64,000 nt of DNA from Allorhizobium undicola ORS 992 = ATCC 700741 (GTDB lineage Bacteria; Pseudomonadota; Alphaproteobacteria; Rhizobiales; Rhizobiaceae), in contig NZ_JHXQ01000001.1 of the NCBI RefSeq assembly GCF_000621665.1, forward strand, positions 186,001 to 250,000. The letters are read 5' to 3'. The notes below the pieces were generated by a model. That model saw only the letters and a program-made list of their open reading frames with translations. It did no database searches and was not told the DNA's origin. A program made the translations under genes and the position numbers. Positions 19,333 to 27,476 of this stretch are shown here, one piece after another. The number at the start of each line of letters is the position of its first letter. Within the stretch, counting starts at the first letter, position 1.

Positions 19333-20496
19333 TTATTCCGCTTCGATATAGCGACGCTGATAGCGCAGGCCAAGGCCTGTCAGCATTTCATAGCCTATCG
19401 TGCCCGCGGCATGGGCCACCTCATCGATGGGTATATTGGCGCCGAAAAGCTCGATATAATCACCGGCCTGAACGGTGCCGCGTGGCAGATCGGTTATGTC
19501 GAAGATCGTCATGTCCATGGTGATGCGCCCGACGACCGGCACGTTCCGGCCCGCGATGAAGCCGTTTGCGCCGGGCAGACCCGTCTGCCGCAGGCTCACG
19601 CCATGACCGGAGAGATTGCGAAGATAGCCATCGGCATAGCCAACGGCGGCAATGGCCAGAAGGCTGTCGCGCGAAAGACTGTGGGTTGCGCCATAGCTGA
19701 TGGACTGGCCAGCTTGCGCCTCGCGGATTTGCAGCACGCGCGCTTGCGCGGTGACAACCGGCCTTGTGGCCATTGGCTGGCTTCGTGATGCCAGTGCGCC
19801 ATAAAGCGCAATGCCGGGACGGGTGAGGTCAAAGTGGTAATCCGGCCCCAGGAAAATGCCTGCCGAAGCCGAGAGGCTGGCTTCAACGCCCTCGAAAGCG
19901 GCGCTGAGCTGGCGAAAGGTTTCCATCTGCCGCCGGTTCATCGGCGAGGCCGGATCATCGGCGCAGGCGAGGTGGCTGAGGATGAGTTGCGGCGAAAAAC
20001 TCGCCGGACGCGAGACGTCCGATGCAAGCTCAAGCGCCTCCTCCAGCGGCAGACCCAGCCGGTTGAAGCCTGTATCCACTTGCAGTGCGCAGGGGTGATC
20101 GCCGTAATCGGCCACCGTGGACATCCAGAAGGCCAGTTGCTCTTCCGAGGCAATCACCGGCACCAGATCGTGCTGGAATATGGCGCTCTCCATGCCCGGC
20201 CAGACGCCGGACAGAACGAAGATCCGCGCATCCGGCGCATAGTGGCGCAAGGTCGCGCCTTCTTCCGGCTGGGCCACGAAGAAATCACGGGCTCCGGCGC
20301 GGTAAAGCACTTCCCCGGCATCCTCTATGCCAAGGCCGTAGGCATCGGCCTTGACCACGGCACCCGTGCGCGCCTTGCCGGAGCGGCGCGCCATGTCGCG
20401 CCAGTTGTCGGCAAGCGCCTGTAGATCGATGGTCAGGCGCAGCGATGCGGCATCGAACATGTCGTCAGGATCTGTCAATGCGGGGGAATCAGTCAT
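19333..20496 (-). CDS. alr: Alanine racemase
   Basis: 387 residues, PLP enzyme that makes D-alanine for peptidoglycan. The PLP lysine is Lys49 in AVVKADAYGLG, the conserved signature for the N-terminal TIM barrel. The C-terminal beta domain carries the catalytic tyrosine region SYGATHSLSRD and PVVGRITMDMTIFD. Size is normal. The start could be the ATG at 20496 or 20460; no strong ribosome site decides. It follows radA on the same strand, but a REP-like element and hexamer repeats separate them. Confidence 0.95.
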   Translation of the reverse strand: MTDSPALTDPDDMFDAASLRLTIDLQALADNWRDMARRSGKARTGAVVKADAYGLGIEDAGEVLYRAGARDFFVAQPEEGATLRHYAPDARIFVLSGVWPGMESAIFQHDLVPVIASEEQLAFWMSTVADYGDHPCALQVDTGFNRLGLPLEEALELASDVSRPASFSPQLILSHLACADDPASPMNRRQMETFRQLSAAFEGVEASLSASAGIFLGPDYHFDLTRPGIALYGALASRSQPMATRPVVTAQARVLQIREAQAGQSISYGATHSLSRDSLLAIAAVGYADGYLRNLSGHGVSLRQTGLPGANGFIAGRNVPVVGRITMDMTIFDITDLPRGTVQAGDYIELFGANIPIDEVAHAAGTIGYEMLTGLGLRYQRRYIEAE

Positions 20497-20528
20497 TCAG
20501 GCGCCCAATCACGTTGTCACGGCATTCT

Positions 20529-20640
20529 ACTGTATAATTCCTTAAATCGGAATCGATTTAAGGTGAAAATTATGCAGCAGATTTAAAGTGTTACAGCGTC
20601 CTTCGTGCGTTTGATAAAACGCACGAAGGACGCTGTATCA
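20529..20640. repeat. Dispersed intergenic palindromic element, copy 3 (best preserved)
   Basis: Three nested stems: TGTATAATT with AATTATGCA outside CCTTAAATCG/CGATTTAAGG (20540-20549 with 20554-20563), then a perfect 20-bp stem at 20593-20612 pairing with 20617-20636 around a GATA loop. It lies between alr and the AraC gene. Its arms are far better conserved than in the other three copies, so it may be a recent arrival. Confidence 0.85.
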
Positions 20641-20875
20641 TCGCTTGCCGCCCGCTGTTGAGGTCAAGAGGGTGCAAAAGACGGTTCTTGCCCAGTTTTA
20701 TGCAAGGACGCTGGTAGCTTCACGACATTTTGCACGGAATTTTCCTGATCTTTCGTTTTTTGGGACGTTTTTCAGCAAGAATCTGTAAATTGAGGGAGAC
20801 GGGGCATCCCGATTGCCTTAGAATTCTCCCCGTGCCTCACGGATGCACGGGACGAGTCTAACTCTTTGTTTCTAC

Positions 20876-20920
20876 GCATTTTCGGATAGAAGGCCGGATT
20901 CCGCTTTTCTCAGAAAATGC
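20876..20920. repeat. GCATTTTC...GAAAATGC palindromic unit upstream of the AraC gene
   Basis: GCATTTTCGG at the left pairs with CAGAAAATGC at the right around a GGCCGGATTCCGC centre, the same layout as 37366-37409. It ends 14 bases before the AraC start, so it forms part of the 5' leader. Confidence 0.6.
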
Positions 20921-20934
20921 TTCAGGATCACGCC

Positions 20935-21798
20935 ATGTCAAATGCGCTCATACAGCCGATCGAAACGATAGCCGTGGCACCCGGTAACGAGACCGTGCGG
21001 TTCTGGCGCGATACCCGCCTGGGCGGCATGGAGTGCATGAGCGCCAGCTTCGTGACCCACCGCTTTTCTCCGCACTCGCATGAAAGCTTCGGGATTGGCG
21101 CCATGGAGACGGGCCGAAAGGTGGCCACCATTCGCGGCGTGAAGGAATATTCCAGGCCCGGCGATCTCTATCTCATCAATCCGGAAGCCATTCACGACGG
21201 CGGCCCCTATGACGGATGCTTCCGTTACCGCATGATCTATCCGGATACGAGCTTCCTGATGCGGCTGATGGAGGAAGTATCCGACAGGCCGCTGCGCGGC
21301 ACGCCTTTTTTCCCGCAGCAGAAGCTGACCGATCCGGCGCTGGCGGAAGCCTTCCTTGAAATGCACCGGCGACTGGAGGCAGGCGCGGGCACGCTGGAGG
21401 CGGAGGAGGCGATGATCTGCATCATGGCCTCGCTGATGGCGCGCCATTCCAACGTGCTGGTCAACCGGCCGGTCGCGGTGTCGTCGCGGGCGGCAGAACT
21501 GGCGCGCGAATATATCGATGCGCATTTCTGCGAGGACATCGCGCTTGAGGATCTGGCTGCCATGGCCGAGGTCAGCAGGGCTCATCTCATTCGCAGTTTC
21601 CGCAAGGCCTTCCACATCACCCCTCATGCCTATCAGACGCATTTGCGCATACGCCGCGCCAAGGCCCTGCTGCGCCGGGGCGAGGCACCGGCGGAAACCG
21701 CTTTTCAGTGCGGCTTCGCCGATCAGGCGCATTTTACCCGCACCTTCAAGGCTGTGAACGGCATAACGCCCGGACTTTACCGCAGCCGGGCGTTATGA
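20935..21798 (+). CDS. AraC-family transcriptional regulator
   Basis: 287 residues from the ATG at 20935, which has CAGGATC about 8 nt upstream; the in-frame ATG at 20917 has no ribosome site. The N-terminal cupin-like ligand-binding domain (HRFSPHSHESFGIGAMETG) is followed by two helix-turn-helix motifs: IALEDLAAMAEVSRAHLIRSF and the AraC signature AFQCGFADQAHFTRTFKAVN. It points toward the amino-acid ABC importer operon, converging with it, and may sense an amino acid or related compound. The signal is unknown. Confidence 0.9.
   Translation: MSNALIQPIETIAVAPGNETVRFWRDTRLGGMECMSASFVTHRFSPHSHESFGIGAMETGRKVATIRGVKEYSRPGDLYLINPEAIHDGGPYDGCFRYRMIYPDTSFLMRLMEEVSDRPLRGTPFFPQQKLTDPALAEAFLEMHRRLEAGAGTLEAEEAMICIMASLMARHSNVLVNRPVAVSSRAAELAREYIDAHFCEDIALEDLAAMAEVSRAHLIRSFRKAFHITPHAYQTHLRIRRAKALLRRGEAPAETAFQCGFADQAHFTRTFKAVNGITPGLYRSRAL
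21763..21796. terminator. Stem-loop overlapping the AraC stop codon
   Basis: ATAACGCCCGG (21763-21773) and CCGGGCGTTAT (21786-21796) form a perfect 11-bp stem with a 12-nt loop. It covers the last codons and the first base of the stop of the AraC gene, 60 bases before the end of the converging permease gene. No T tract follows. Confidence 0.5.
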
Positions 21799-21856
21799 TC
21801 GCAATCCGCGCTGCGAGGGAGGCGTTGCCGTGCTTCCGCACGGTTGCGTCGCCCTC

Positions 21857-22513
21857 TTACCCCACCGGGGCCGCAGCCATGCGCCGTTCCAGATATTTGG
21901 CCGTGCGCGACAGCGGATAGCAGATCACGAAATAGAGCAGCGCCACAAGTCCATAGACCGTAAAGGGCTGATAGGTGGCATTGGTGACGATGGTGCCAGC
22001 CTTGGACAATTCGACAAAGCCGATGATCGAGGTGAGGGCGGTGCCCTTGATCACCTGCACCGAAAATCCGGCGGTCGGGGGAATGGCGATCTTCAACGCC
22101 TGCGGCAGAATAATGAGGCGCATTTGCTGGGCATAGGTCAGCGCCAGGCTTTTACCTGCTTCCCATTGGCCTTTCGGAACGGCCTCCACGCAGCCACGCC
22201 AGATTTCGGCGAGAAATGCCGCCGTCCACAGGATCAGTGCCACGCCTGCGGCAAGCCAGGCCGGAACATCGATGCCGAACAGGCCAAGGCCGAAAAAGGC
22301 GATGAACAATTGCATGAGCAGCGGCGTGCCCTGGAAAAACTCGATAATGGCGCGCGCCATCAGCCGGGCTGCCTTGAGGGCGGAGATGCGCAGCATCAAC
22401 AGCGCCAGTCCCACGACGCCGCCGCCAAGAAAGGAAACCAGCGACAAAAGCAGCGTCCAGCGCGTGGCAAGAAGCAGGTTGCGGGCTATGTCCCAGAGCG
22501 TGAACTGCATCAT
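21857..22513 (-). CDS. Polar amino acid ABC transporter, permease subunit (second)
   Basis: 218 residues. HisM/GlnP-type permease with about five helices; the EAA motif region reads EAGKSLALTYAQQMRLIILPQALKIAIPP. RALIEFFQGTPLLMQLFIAFFGL is the usual family N-terminal signature. It overlaps the upstream permease gene by 4 bases and pairs with it as the heterodimeric channel. No ATPase gene follows; the next gene downstream is the converging AraC regulator. Confidence 0.92.
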   Translation of the reverse strand: MMQFTLWDIARNLLLATRWTLLLSLVSFLGGGVVGLALLMLRISALKAARLMARAIIEFFQGTPLLMQLFIAFFGLGLFGIDVPAWLAAGVALILWTAAFLAEIWRGCVEAVPKGQWEAGKSLALTYAQQMRLIILPQALKIAIPPTAGFSVQVIKGTALTSIIGFVELSKAGTIVTNATYQPFTVYGLVALLYFVICYPLSRTAKYLERRMAAAPVG

Positions 22514-23181
22514 CGTGATGTCACCTGCGGAAAGAGTCGTCTGCCGATCATGGCCAGAAGCTGGCGCAACAGAATGGACAGGAAAAGATAGGTGAGGGTG
22601 GAAACCAGATAGGCCTCGAAGGCGCGAAAGGTGCGGGACTGGATGAAGTTGGCCGCATAGCTGAGGTCTTCGGCGGCAATCTGCGAAACGACCGCGGAGC
22701 CGAGCATGACAATGACCAACTGCGAGGAGAGTGCAGGCCAGATCCTTTGCAGCGAGGGCACCAGGATGACCAGCCGGAAAACCTGCATGGGCCGCAATGC
22801 CAGCGCAGCCCCCGCCTCGAACTGGCCCTTGGGTGTGGCTTCTATGCCTGCGCGAATGATTTCGCAGCTATAGGCGCCGAGATTGATGATCATGGCGAGG
22901 TTGGCCGCCTCCATTTCGCTCATCTTGAAACCAATGGATGGCAGGCCGAAAAAGATGAAGAAGAGCTGGATCATGAAAGGCGTGTTGCGGATCAATTCCA
23001 CATAAAGCGCCACCGGCGGACGCACCCATTTCGGCCCGAGCGCCCGGCACCAGGCGCAGACCACGCCAAGTGCGATGCCGACAATGCCGCCCACGGCGAT
23101 CAGCTCGATCGTAACGCCGACGCCCTTGAGGATGATGGGATAATAATCAAGAAGCCAGCCAAATTGAAAAACATAATGCAT
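22510..23181 (-). CDS. Polar amino acid ABC transporter, permease subunit (first)
   Basis: 223 residues from the ATG at 23181, which has GGGGA 7 nt upstream; an earlier in-frame start would lie in the intercistronic stem-loop. RNTPFMIQLFFIFFGLPSIGF and the EAA loop EAGAALALRPMQVFRLVILVPSLQRIWPA place it in the HisQ/GlnP family. It follows the substrate-binding protein gene and overlaps the second permease gene by 4 bases. Confidence 0.92.
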   Translation of the reverse strand: MHYVFQFGWLLDYYPIILKGVGVTIELIAVGGIVGIALGVVCAWCRALGPKWVRPPVALYVELIRNTPFMIQLFFIFFGLPSIGFKMSEMEAANLAMIINLGAYSCEIIRAGIEATPKGQFEAGAALALRPMQVFRLVILVPSLQRIWPALSSQLVIVMLGSAVVSQIAAEDLSYAANFIQSRTFRAFEAYLVSTLTYLFLSILLRQLLAMIGRRLFPQVTSR

Positions 23182-23194
23182 GGGCAATCCCCGC

Positions 23195-23228
23195 AATCCC
23201 TTCCGCCGTGGGGACGGCGGAAGGGATT
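23195..23228 (-). promoter_or_regulatory. Intercistronic 14-bp stem-loop between SBP and permease genes
   Basis: AATCCCTTCCGCCG (23195-23208) is the exact reverse complement of 23215-23228, leaving a TGGGGA loop. It lies between the SBP stop and the first permease start. Such stem-loops often stabilise the upstream SBP message or partly terminate transcription to keep SBP in excess of permease. No U-run follows, so RNA stabilisation is the favoured reading. Confidence 0.65.
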
Positions 23229-23238
23229 TGAATGATGA

Positions 23239-24027
23239 TCAGAGTTTTTCCGGCAGCGGCATGGCCAGCCACTTTTCCGAAATCCTGTTCAGCGAACCAT
23301 CGGCCATGGCGCCCTTGATGATGTCGTTGACCTTGCCCTTGAGCGCGGCCTCATTCTGGTTGAGGCCGATATAGCAGGGAGAATTCTTGATGAGGAATTT
23401 CGGCTCCGGCTTTTTGGGCGGGTTCTTGGCGACGATGGCGGCCGCCACGACATTGCCGGTGGCGATGACTTCGACCTGTCCGGAGAGGAAGGCGGAGATG
23501 GTGCCGTTATTGTCCTCGTAGCGCTTGATGGTGGCATCCGCCGGAGCGATCTTCGTCAGTTCCAGATCCTCGATGGCGCCGCGCGTTACGCCAACCGTCT
23601 TGCCGGCAAGACCGGCAGCATCCTTGATGGCCACATCGGCAGGTGCAAACACACCGTTATAAAAGGGCGCATAGGGCTCGGTGAAATCGATGACCTTTTC
23701 GCGTTCGGCATTCTTGCCAAGGCTGGAAATCACCAGATCGACCTTGTTGGTCTGGAGGTAGGGAATGCGGTTGGCGCTGCTGACGGGAACCAGTTCCACC
23801 TTCACCTTCAGCTTTTCGCCGATGAGGTTGGCCATGTCGATATCATAGCCCGTAGGTTGCATATCCGGGCCAACGCTGCCGAAGGGCGGAAAATCCTGCG
23901 GCACGGCAACGCGGATCGTACCGCGGGCGGTGATGTCGGTGAGAGCATCGGCCCTGGCGGCGTGGCTTGCGCCAAGGGCCGCCGAAAACAACGTTGCGGC
24001 AAGCAGAAGGCGGCGTGAAAACATCAT
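23239..24027 (-). CDS. Polar amino acid ABC transporter, periplasmic substrate-binding protein
   Basis: 262 residues with a signal peptide (MMFSRRLLLAATLFSAALGA, cleavage near residue 25). The mature protein is a family 3 solute-binding protein: IRVAVPQDFPPFG, QPTGYDIDMANLIGEKL and DLVISSLGKNAEREKVIDFT are characteristic. It captures a polar amino acid or amino-acid-like compound. The gene overlaps the gntR gene by 4 bases and is separated from the permeases by a strong stem-loop. Confidence 0.92.
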   Translation of the reverse strand: MMFSRRLLLAATLFSAALGASHAARADALTDITARGTIRVAVPQDFPPFGSVGPDMQPTGYDIDMANLIGEKLKVKVELVPVSSANRIPYLQTNKVDLVISSLGKNAEREKVIDFTEPYAPFYNGVFAPADVAIKDAAGLAGKTVGVTRGAIEDLELTKIAPADATIKRYEDNNGTISAFLSGQVEVIATGNVVAAAIVAKNPPKKPEPKFLIKNSPCYIGLNQNEAALKGKVNDIIKGAMADGSLNRISEKWLAMPLPEKL

Positions 24028-24761
24028 GGCATGGTCCTTTTCTGACTGTTCGAAAGCGGTGGACGGGGGATGGAGGAAAGGGAAAGCGATTGCCTGAGAT
24101 CGGCAAGGGGATCGGGGCGGCGCGTCAGGTCGAGGCCGGTTTCAACCTCGTCGAGATGGCGAAGGGACATGGCGGCAGCGGCGGCAAAGTCGTCCCGCTC
24201 GATTGCCTCGGCTATCCGGCAATGACCTTTATGCGATTCCAGTGCGTGGAACTCCGACTGGTAGAGCATGGAAATCAGAATGGTGCGGGCCGTCAGATTT
24301 TGCAGTATCCCGGTGACAATCGGATTGCCCGCCAGTTCAGCAATGCGGATATGGAAATCGCCCATCAGATAGGTGAGGGTCTGCCGGTCGCCTGCGGCAA
24401 TGGCGGCCTTTTCCTCAGCCAGATGGTCGCGCAGCACCTGCTTTTGCACGGCCGTCAAAGGCGTCATGGTCTTCAGCAGGCCAAATTCCACGATGCGGCG
24501 GGCGGCATAAACCTGCATGGCCTCTTTTGTCGAGGGTTCATGCACATACCAGCCGCGCTTGGGGCTGACATGCACGATGCCGCGCGCCTCAAGCCGCATC
24601 ATCGCCTCGCGAACACGGGTCCGCGACACCGAAAACAGTTCTGCCAGCTGGCTTTCGCCAAGGCGCGCACCCGGCTTGATGCGCGCCGACAGAATACTGT
24701 TCAAGATCGCGCTATCGATACTGTCTGACGTCTGGCGGTTCGGGATCGGTTCATCTTGCAT
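24024..24761 (-). CDS. GntR-family (FCD domain) transcriptional regulator
   Basis: 245 residues from the ATG at 24761. The winged helix reads RLGESQLAELFSVSRTRVREAMMRLEARGIVHV, and the C-terminal FCD domain has HIRIAELAGNP plus the metal-binding histidines of the VanR/FadR group. It is the first gene of the ABC importer operon and probably controls it in response to the substrate. The start is uncertain: an in-frame ATG at 24830 adds 23 residues. A perfect TCTTG-N4-CAAGA palindrome sits on the 24761 start codon, which hints at autoregulation. Confidence 0.85.
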   Translation of the reverse strand: MQDEPIPNRQTSDSIDSAILNSILSARIKPGARLGESQLAELFSVSRTRVREAMMRLEARGIVHVSPKRGWYVHEPSTKEAMQVYAARRIVEFGLLKTMTPLTAVQKQVLRDHLAEEKAAIAAGDRQTLTYLMGDFHIRIAELAGNPIVTGILQNLTARTILISMLYQSEFHALESHKGHCRIAEAIERDDFAAAAAMSLRHLDEVETGLDLTRRPDPLADLRQSLSLSSIPRPPLSNSQKRTMP

Positions 24762-24767
24762 ACAAGA
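24754..24767. promoter_or_regulatory. Candidate GntR operator (TCTTGCATACAAGA)
   Basis: Inverted repeat of 5+5 bases with a 4-base centre, resembling the TTGTATACAA-type boxes of FCD-subfamily GntR proteins. It overlaps the putative gntR start codon. No second copy was found nearby. The binding assignment is inference. Confidence 0.45.
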
Positions 24768-24830
24768 TTGGTAAGCAACAGGCGTGCCAGATCGAAGGAA
24801 ATATGCACGGAGTGCAAAAATATGATCCAT

Positions 24831-25053
24831 CCCGCCGCAGGCCTGCTGGTTTTACCGCTTGTTTATCAAGCTTTTGCCGCAGTCGAGATCTTCGAAATTC
24901 CGGCAAGGTGAGGATGCGGTCCTATCTTTGCTGCCGTGGTATAAGGCCGAATGCCGGTCAAATCCTTGAGGATGGTATCCCGCCGCAGAGGCCCGTCGCC
25001 AAAATGATGCTTCTTTAAGCAGTCACTGCCTGACGGTTATGCAATCAGAAAAT
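24831..25053. other. Intergenic region between the gntR operon and the dnaB terminator
   Basis: Lies upstream of gntR and downstream of dnaB. I see no gene, repeat or clear promoter in it; the gntR promoter should fall here or just inside the longer reading of that gene. Confidence 0.35.
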
Positions 25054-25082
25054 GAAAAAACCGCGCATCGGGAAATGCGCGG
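25054..25082 (-). terminator. Rho-independent terminator of dnaB
   Basis: CCGCGCAT (25061-25068) pairs with ATGCGCGG (25075-25082), 8 bp with a 6-nt loop. On the minus strand six T follow. It lies 30 bases after the dnaB stop. Confidence 0.8.
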
Positions 25083-25111
25083 CTGCAATGGCATGACAGG
25101 AGGACGAGCCT

Positions 25112-26608
25112 TCACGGTTCTTCATATTGAATGAAGGTGGGATCGGCCAGATCGGCAAATCGGGTGAATTCGGCCTGGAAGGCCAGCTTGACGGTGCCGG
25201 TCGGTCCGTGACGCTGCTTGGCGATGATGACATCGGCCGTGCCGCGCACTTTTTCCATCTGCGCTTCCCACTCGGTATATTTGGGATCGGCCGGATCGCG
25301 GGGTTCGGCGTTTTTCACATAATATTCTTCGCGGAACACGAAAAGCACCACGTCGGCGTCCTGCTCGATAGAGCCCGATTCGCGAAGGTCGGAAAGCTGC
25401 GGGCGCTTGTCGTCGCGGCTTTCCACCTGACGGGAGAGCTGGGAGAGAGCGATGATCGGAACATTCAGCTCCTTGCCCAATGCCTTCAGGCCGGTGGTGA
25501 TCTCGGTGATTTCCTGCACGCGGTTTTCGCCGGATTTTTTCGAGCCGGTCATGAGCTGCACATAGTCCACCACCAGGCAATCCAGGCCGCGCTGACGCTT
25601 CAGGCGGCGGGCGCGGGCGGCAAGCTGGGCAATGGAAATACCGCCGGTCTGGTCGATGAACAGCGGCACTTTCTGCATGGTCTGGGAAAAGCCCACCAGC
25701 TTCTCGAATTCATGCTCGGTAATATCGCCGCGCCGGATTTTCGACGATGACACTTCCGTCTGCTCGGACATGATACGGGTGGCGAGCTGTTCGGAGGACA
25801 TTTCCAGCGAGTAGAAGCCCACCACGCCGCCATTCTTCGCCTTGAAAGAGCCGTCCGGCATGACTTCGGGGTCGTAGGAGGCGGCAATGTTCCAGGCAAT
25901 ATTGGTGGCAAGCGAGGTTTTACCCATGCCCGGACGTCCGGCGAGGATAATCAAGTCGGAGCGTTGCAAGCCGCCCATCTTGCCATCCAGCGAGACAATG
26001 CCGGTGGAAATGCCGGAGAGATTGCCATCTCGCTCGAAGGCCGCGCCCGCCATGTCCACGGCCAGCGCCACGGCATCGTTGAAGGACTGGAAGCCGCCGT
26101 CATAGCGGCCGTTTTCGGCCAGGTCGAACAAACGGCGTTCGGTATCTTCGATCTGCGCCTGCGGCGGCATGTCCAGCGGCGCGTCATAGGCGATGTTGAC
26201 CATGTCCTCGCCAATCTGGATCAACGCGCGGCGAAGCGCCAGGTCATAGATGGCGCGGCCATAATCCTCGGCATTGATGATTGAGACGGCTTCGGCCGCA
26301 AGCCGCGCCAGATATTGCGCAACCGTCAGCTCGCCCACCTTCTCATCGGAAGGCAGGAAGGTCTTGATGGTGACGGGATTTGCCGTCTTGCCCATGCGGA
26401 TGATGTCGCCCGCCACCTCGAAGATCTTGCGGTGCAGGGCCTCGTGAAAATGCGGGGGCTTGAGAAAGTCCGAGACGCGGTAATAAGCGTCGTTGTTCAC
26501 CAGAATAGCGCCAAGCAGGGCCTGTTCGGCCTCGATATTGTTCGGCGCTTCCCGGTAATGCGGCTCGGCCGATGGTGCAGGCGAAAGCCTGCGCGCAGCG
26601 TCATTCAT
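25112..26608 (-). CDS. dnaB: Replicative DNA helicase
   Basis: 498 residues. Hexameric 5'-3' fork helicase. The N-terminal dimerisation domain (about 20-125) precedes the RecA-type motor with Walker A GRPGMGKT ending Lys230-Thr231, Walker B CLVVDYVQLM, and the SRQVESRDDKRPQLSDLRESGSIEQDAD region typical of DnaB. No intein is present. The start MNDAARRLSPAP follows a GGAAAG sequence. A terminator lies downstream and three phased direct repeats lie 75-100 bases upstream. Confidence 0.97.
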   Translation of the reverse strand: MNDAARRLSPAPSAEPHYREAPNNIEAEQALLGAILVNNDAYYRVSDFLKPPHFHEALHRKIFEVAGDIIRMGKTANPVTIKTFLPSDEKVGELTVAQYLARLAAEAVSIINAEDYGRAIYDLALRRALIQIGEDMVNIAYDAPLDMPPQAQIEDTERRLFDLAENGRYDGGFQSFNDAVALAVDMAGAAFERDGNLSGISTGIVSLDGKMGGLQRSDLIILAGRPGMGKTSLATNIAWNIAASYDPEVMPDGSFKAKNGGVVGFYSLEMSSEQLATRIMSEQTEVSSSKIRRGDITEHEFEKLVGFSQTMQKVPLFIDQTGGISIAQLAARARRLKRQRGLDCLVVDYVQLMTGSKKSGENRVQEITEITTGLKALGKELNVPIIALSQLSRQVESRDDKRPQLSDLRESGSIEQDADVVLFVFREEYYVKNAEPRDPADPKYTEWEAQMEKVRGTADVIIAKQRHGPTGTVKLAFQAEFTRFADLADPTFIQYEEP

Positions 26609-26680
26609 GGTCGTCTTTCCATTTCGTCAGATGAGGGGCCATCTTACCCCAGGCGGCAGGCGGATAAATGCCGCGCTGCG

Positions 26681-26716
26681 ATTCACACAGTGATTCACAG
26701 GCAGGTTCACAAAGAG
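26681..26716. repeat. Three direct repeats of 12 bp upstream of dnaB
   Basis: ATTCACA, ATTCACA and GTTCACA begin at 26681, 26693 and 26705, exact 12-base spacing (TGTGAAT on the dnaB-coding strand). They lie 73-108 bases upstream of the dnaB start. They could be a regulator-binding cluster; nothing else explains them. Confidence 0.55.
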
Positions 26717-26786
26717 TGCCGTGACACGCCGATTTCGGTTGACTGTTACATCCCCCGAATCAGTGGGTATTTTACAGCAACACGCA

Positions 26787-26815
26787 CAAAAAAACGCCCG
26801 GATAAACCGGGCGTT
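26787..26815 (-). terminator. Rho-independent terminator of the rpsF-rpsR-rplI operon
   Basis: AACGCCCGG (26793-26801) and CCGGGCGTT (26807-26815) form a perfect 9-bp stem with an ATAAA loop; the minus strand continues into a T-run. It lies 25 bases after rplI. Confidence 0.85.
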
Positions 26816-26839
26816 CTCATCCTGCCTTTCGGCTGGAGC

Positions 26840-27415
26840 TTATTCCTCGTCGCCGTCGCGGTCTGCTTCCGGATCGAAGAAGTCTTCCGGACGCAGGGCG
26901 TCTTCGTCAACGCCGTAGATGGCGTCGGCAGAGGTGAGGCTTTCGCCCTTGGCCTGACGCTCGGCTTCTTCGGCGGAACGGGCAACGTTGACCTGAACCG
27001 AGATTTCAACTTCGGAATGCAGGTGCATGGTCACGCTGTGCAGGCCGATGGCCTTGATCGGCGTGTTCAGCTCAACCTGGTTGCGGGCGATGTTGAAGCC
27101 TTCGGCGGCCAGTGCCTCCACGATGTCGCGGGCGGCAACGGAACCGTAAAGCTGGCCGGTTTCGCCAGCGGCGCGAACGATCACGAAGGTCTTGCCGTCG
27201 AGAACGCCGGCAACCTGCTGGGCTTCGGACTTGCGCTCGAGGTTACGGGCTTCCAGCGTGGCGCGTTCGGCTTCGAAGCGCTTCTTGTTGCCTTCGTTGG
27301 CGCGCAGCGCCTTGCCGAGCGGCAGCAGGTAGTTACGGGCAAAGCCATCGCGAACCTTGACGGTTTCGCCCATCTGGCCAAGCTTGGAGATGCGTTCGAG
27401 AAGAATGACTTCCAT
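26840..27415 (-). CDS. rplI: 50S ribosomal protein L9
   Basis: 191 residues. The N-terminal rRNA-binding domain has the L9 signature [25 protein letters not shown] sequence near 15-35, followed by the connecting helix and C-terminal domain. The C-terminus is extended by an acidic tail ([24 protein letters not shown]), common in Rhizobiales L9. It is the last gene of the rpsF-rpsR-DUF2232-rplI operon and is followed by a strong terminator. Confidence 0.97.
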   Translation of the reverse strand: MEVILLERISKLGQMGETVKVRDGFARNYLLPLGKALRANEGNKKRFEAERATLEARNLERKSEAQQVAGVLDGKTFVIVRAAGETGQLYGSVAARDIVEALAAEGFNIARNQVELNTPIKAIGLHSVTMHLHSEVEISVQVNVARSAEEAERQAKGESLTSADAIYGVDEDALRPEDFFDPEADRDGDEE

Positions 27416-27476
27416 TGTGGTTTCCTTTCAGTTCAAGTTCGATATTTCGGATGCGCCGTTCTTGAGAAGCGCGGTA

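Noticed and set aside
20497-20934. Small RNA gene between alr and the AraC gene.
   Set aside because: The structures there match dispersed palindromic elements found elsewhere; no independent evidence for a transcript.
26681-26716. Replication origin iterons near dnaB.
   Set aside because: Only three short repeats, no DnaA boxes or AT-rich unwinding region, and dnaB location is not an origin marker here.
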